Source of the DNA: Lentisphaeria bacterium
GTDB lineage: Bacteria; Verrucomicrobiota; Lentisphaeria; Oligosphaerales; PUNB01
DNA: 6,022 nt
Assembly (NCBI GenBank): GCA_007133055.1
Contig: SLNM01000239.1
Coordinates: forward strand, 1 to 6,022
Direction of reading: 5' to 3'
Under the pieces are notes generated by a model, which was not told the DNA's origin, ran no database searches, and was given only the letters and a program-made list of their open reading frames with translations. The position numbers were made by a program, and so were the translations under genes. Shown here piece after piece: positions 3,928 to 6,022 of this stretch. Within the stretch, counting starts at the first letter, position 1, and every line of letters starts with the position of its first letter.

Positions 3928-6022
3928 CCCGTCCTCCCGTTTTGGCTCCGTCCGCTCCGGCATCTGCGCGGGCCTCGCTACTCGCTACCGACTCAGACCA
4001 GTGGACCTGATAGATGGTCTGGCGGTACTGGAAGGCCTCACGACCCCCTTCCATGACTTGTGTGAGTTGGTGAACCACCTCGCCATTGTCGAGATCCCCT
4101 GCAACGTCGACAACGCATTCTCGGTCTTTGACACCGCGCAAGACGACGGCGTTTTCTACGTCCCCAAGCACGGGCACATTCGGATTATGCGTCGCCACGA
4201 TCACCTGTCGTCGCAGCTTGATGCTGGCGAGGATATTGACGATGACCTGGCGAATAAGGCGGTTGTCGAGATTGTCTTCCGGTTGATCAATGACGAGCGG
4301 CCCCTCGCCAATCAGCAGGAGAATCGGGAGAATCGCGCTGCACCGCTGGCCGGGAGAGAGTTCTTCAAGCGGGCGAAGCCTGGCATCTGCGTCATGAGGA
4401 CGATCATTCAGGAGAATGACGGGCTCATCGTCGAAGAGGATCTCGTCGAGTTCCAAGACTGCGTCCGCGCCGAGTGTCCCGTCGGGCTCGCATTGGAACT
4501 CCAGCAGACCCGCGCGGATCTCCTCGGGGCAATTCTTCCAGACATTCGGATCGACATCGGATTCCGGCTTTTCTGGCGGGAGCTGCTTCACGGCCACACA
4601 CCGCTGGTATAGAGACTCCGCTATTCCGCCATCAATTCCACCATCGGAAGCGTTGCCGGGGATCTCAAGCGGTGAGTAATCGGCTGGCGGCGCTGTGGTC
4701 AGCAAGAGTGTCCGAAGCTTTGCGGGCGTCAACCCCTTCTCCAATAAGGCAGCGATTCGTTTGTCACGGTACTGGAAACGCCTGTCTGCAAAGTGCGTGT
4801 TACACCAATCATGGAATGCGTTGTTGTCTGATTGAGTGCGCGCATTCGCTTCGATGATAAGAATGTCGCTGTCCAGGTCCCGCTTCAGGCGATCAGTAAT
4901 CCGGGTAGCCGTCTCTTCTCGCAACTGCGACCGTCTGTCAGCAAGCTCCCGCAGTTCCGTCACGGCAGTACTGCGCGCGGCCCGTGCCTCCTGCCATCGG
5001 CCCAGCAGTTCGCGGTACTGCCTCAGTGCCTCTTGTGCTTCTTCGAGGGCATTCTTCTTCGCCTCTCTGTCTTTTCCTCCACTGGGGAGCCCCCTCTCCT
5101 GTAGGGCATCGCGTGCTTCACGCGTGGCGTTCCCTACGCTGGTGTGGTGGGCTGATAAGTCTCCCGAAACCGAGTTGAGTCGAGTCTTCAGCGTGTTCGC
5201 GGCATCGGCAATCTGCCGAAGCCGCCCATCCTCAGCCTCAGCGGCTTCGGCATCGGCTCCTACTATGCGTATCAGTCCCTCATGATCCGGGAGGGCCGCG
5301 CCGGTGTCGCTTAGCGCGGCTGAGCGATACCTGTCGAAAAAGCTCGTTGCGCGCGTAACGCCTGCATCCAAATCGAAGGAGCCCTCTACGCTATCCCAGT
5401 CGTCGTTCGCCGCAGCTGCGGTCTTCTGCGCCTTCTCAAGCTGGTCAATCCGCTCGTAGGCTTGCCGAACGTCGGGGTGGTCGACGGCCGCCAGGAGTTC
5501 CTGTCTATGCAAGTAGTCACGCAGTGGAGCATCGCCCGCCGTTAGGCTGACGAGCTCGCGCGCCACTGCCAACATCTCACCGCGTTGCTCACGAAGCTCT
5601 TCCTTCTTCTTCGCAATTTGCTCCTCGATAGCACTGATTTCCGGGCCGCATATTCCATCGAACAGGGACCGTAGGCGTTTTGTGCCTGCGTGTTTCTCAA
5701 TCTCTCCCAAGCGGAACATTGTCACGGATCTCGGGGGAATCTGACTCGTGAGGAGTTCGCGACCATCGAGATCCGAATAGTGGACCGGCTCGTAGCCCTC
5801 GGACTGTGAAAAATGACGGCGAGCGAACAGTGCCCTCTTGGGGATTTCGGTTGCTTTCTCGCCGCCCTGAAACTGGATGCACAGTCTGATATTGCATCCG
5901 GCAAGTGTGGCCTTGGCACGTGTATACCAGTCGGGAGGGTTCCTCCGCTCCACCTCTTCGAAGTCGCGAGGCTGACAGATGAAACTCAGCGCCTCGATTG
6001 CCGCGCTCTTCCCGGCACCGCG
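3917..6022 (-). CDS. ABC/SMC-like coiled-coil ATPase, 5' end cut by window edge
   Basis: 701 residues are visible and the frame stays open to the window edge, so the true start lies beyond 6022. A GTG at 5951-5953 is not the start, because the codons before it encode RGAGKS, the end of a Walker A loop (visible residues 1-6). Further on are helical, charged coiled-coil-like segments (about 127-160 and 323-388), an ABC signature LSPGQ (555-559), Walker B PLVIDQPED (575-583), a D-loop NLDN (584-587) and an H-loop ATHN (610-613). Head motifs at both ends with a coiled coil between them is the layout of SMC/RecN/RecF-like ATPases, which couple ATP-driven dimerisation to DNA or nucleoprotein binding. 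The tail (about 680-701) is low-complexity and rich in Ala, Gly and Asp. It overlaps the methyltransferase gene by 11 bases, which suggests joint function, probably in modification-linked defence (inference). The exact subfamily is not identified. ATPase class is near certain; the biological role is not. Confidence 0.9.
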   Translation of the reverse strand, partial: RGAGKSAAIEALSFICQPRDFEEVERRNPPDWYTRAKATLAGCNIRLCIQFQGGEKATEIPKRALFARRHFSQSEGYEPVHYSDLDGRELLTSQIPPRSVTMFRLGEIEKHAGTKRLRSLFDGICGPEISAIEEQIAKKKEELREQRGEMLAVARELVSLTAGDAPLRDYLHRQELLAAVDHPDVRQAYERIDQLEKAQKTAAAANDDWDSVEGSFDLDAGVTRATSFFDRYRSAALSDTGAALPDHEGLIRIVGADAEAAEAEDGRLRQIADAANTLKTRLNSVSGDLSAHHTSVGNATREARDALQERGLPSGGKDREAKKNALEEAQEALRQYRELLGRWQEARAARSTAVTELRELADRRSQLREETATRITDRLKRDLDSDILIIEANARTQSDNNAFHDWCNTHFADRRFQYRDKRIAALLEKGLTPAKLRTLLLTTAPPADYSPLEIPGNASDGGIDGGIAESLYQRCVAVKQLPPEKPESDVDPNVWKNCPEEIRAGLLEFQCEPDGTLGADAVLELDEILFDDEPVILLNDRPHDADARLRPLEELSPGQRCSAILPILLLIGEGPLVIDQPEDNLDNRLIRQVIVNILASIKLRRQVIVATHNPNVPVLGDVENAVVLRGVKDRECVVDVAGDLDNGEVVHQLTQVMEGGREAFQYRQTIYQVHWSESVASSEARADAGADGAKTGGRDDG
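3933..3938 (-). promoter_or_regulatory. Shine-Dalgarno site of the methyltransferase gene
   Basis: GGGAGG on the minus strand, 5 bases before the ATG at 3927 and inside the last codons of the ATPase gene. It decides the methyltransferase start in favour of 3927 over the in-frame ATG at 3963. Its position within the upstream gene fits translational coupling. Confidence 0.75.

Noticed and set aside
3259..4612. Long open frames on the plus strand (about 265 and 246 residues) opposite the methyltransferase and ATPase genes.
   Set aside because: They lie wholly antisense to strongly supported genes, lack family motifs, and are what GC-rich codon usage produces on the opposite strand.
5343..5358. 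Near-palindrome CGTTGCGCGCGTAACG.
   Set aside because: It is short, imperfect and inside the ATPase coding sequence, with nothing to suggest a protein-binding site.

Overview
The window is bacterial, and every gene I can support lies on the minus strand, so the transcript reads from the right edge to the left. Base composition is about 60% GC over most of it, with one clear AT-rich stretch. The genes are tightly packed, with overlapping stop/start codons and good Shine-Dalgarno sequences. Two four-helix-bundle (S23-type) genes, a YkgJ-type cysteine-cluster protein and dispersed arrays of degenerate 7-base repeats suggest a GC-rich environmental lineage, for example PVC-group, Desulfobacterota-like or a candidate phylum. 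The sequence does not allow a firmer assignment.

Right part (6022-1846): a large ABC/SMC-like coiled-coil ATPase, whose 5' end is cut by the window in the middle of Walker A, overlaps a beta-class adenine DNA methyltransferase of the Mod (type III-like) kind. The two genes are translationally coupled and look like the core of a modification-linked genome-defence operon. No nuclease or helicase is in view; one could lie upstream of 6022. The methyltransferase is mosaic: the segment between catalytic motif IV and motif I, which should hold the target-recognition region, is about 46% GC (counted) against about 62% in sampled flanks.

Middle part (1822-973): a complete four-helix-bundle protein is followed by a nucleotidyltransferase-like gene that appears to have lost its centre by an in-frame deletion, and then by a small charged protein of the kind often found after such nucleotidyltransferases. 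Two successive ATGA stop/start overlaps couple the three genes.

Left part (942-1): a YkgJ-like cysteine-cluster protein, two adjacent perfect hairpins that may terminate transcription, and a decayed four-helix-bundle gene bracketed by inverted arrays of a GGATATT-type heptamer.

The most unusual feature is the set of five short arrays with 7-base periodicity, in two sequence families. One array lies in frame inside the methyltransferase, one supplies its last codons and stop, one lies in frame near the start of the nucleotidyltransferase-like gene, and two flank the left-hand remnant. They look like a small dispersed repeat that inserts at or inside genes without breaking the reading frame.
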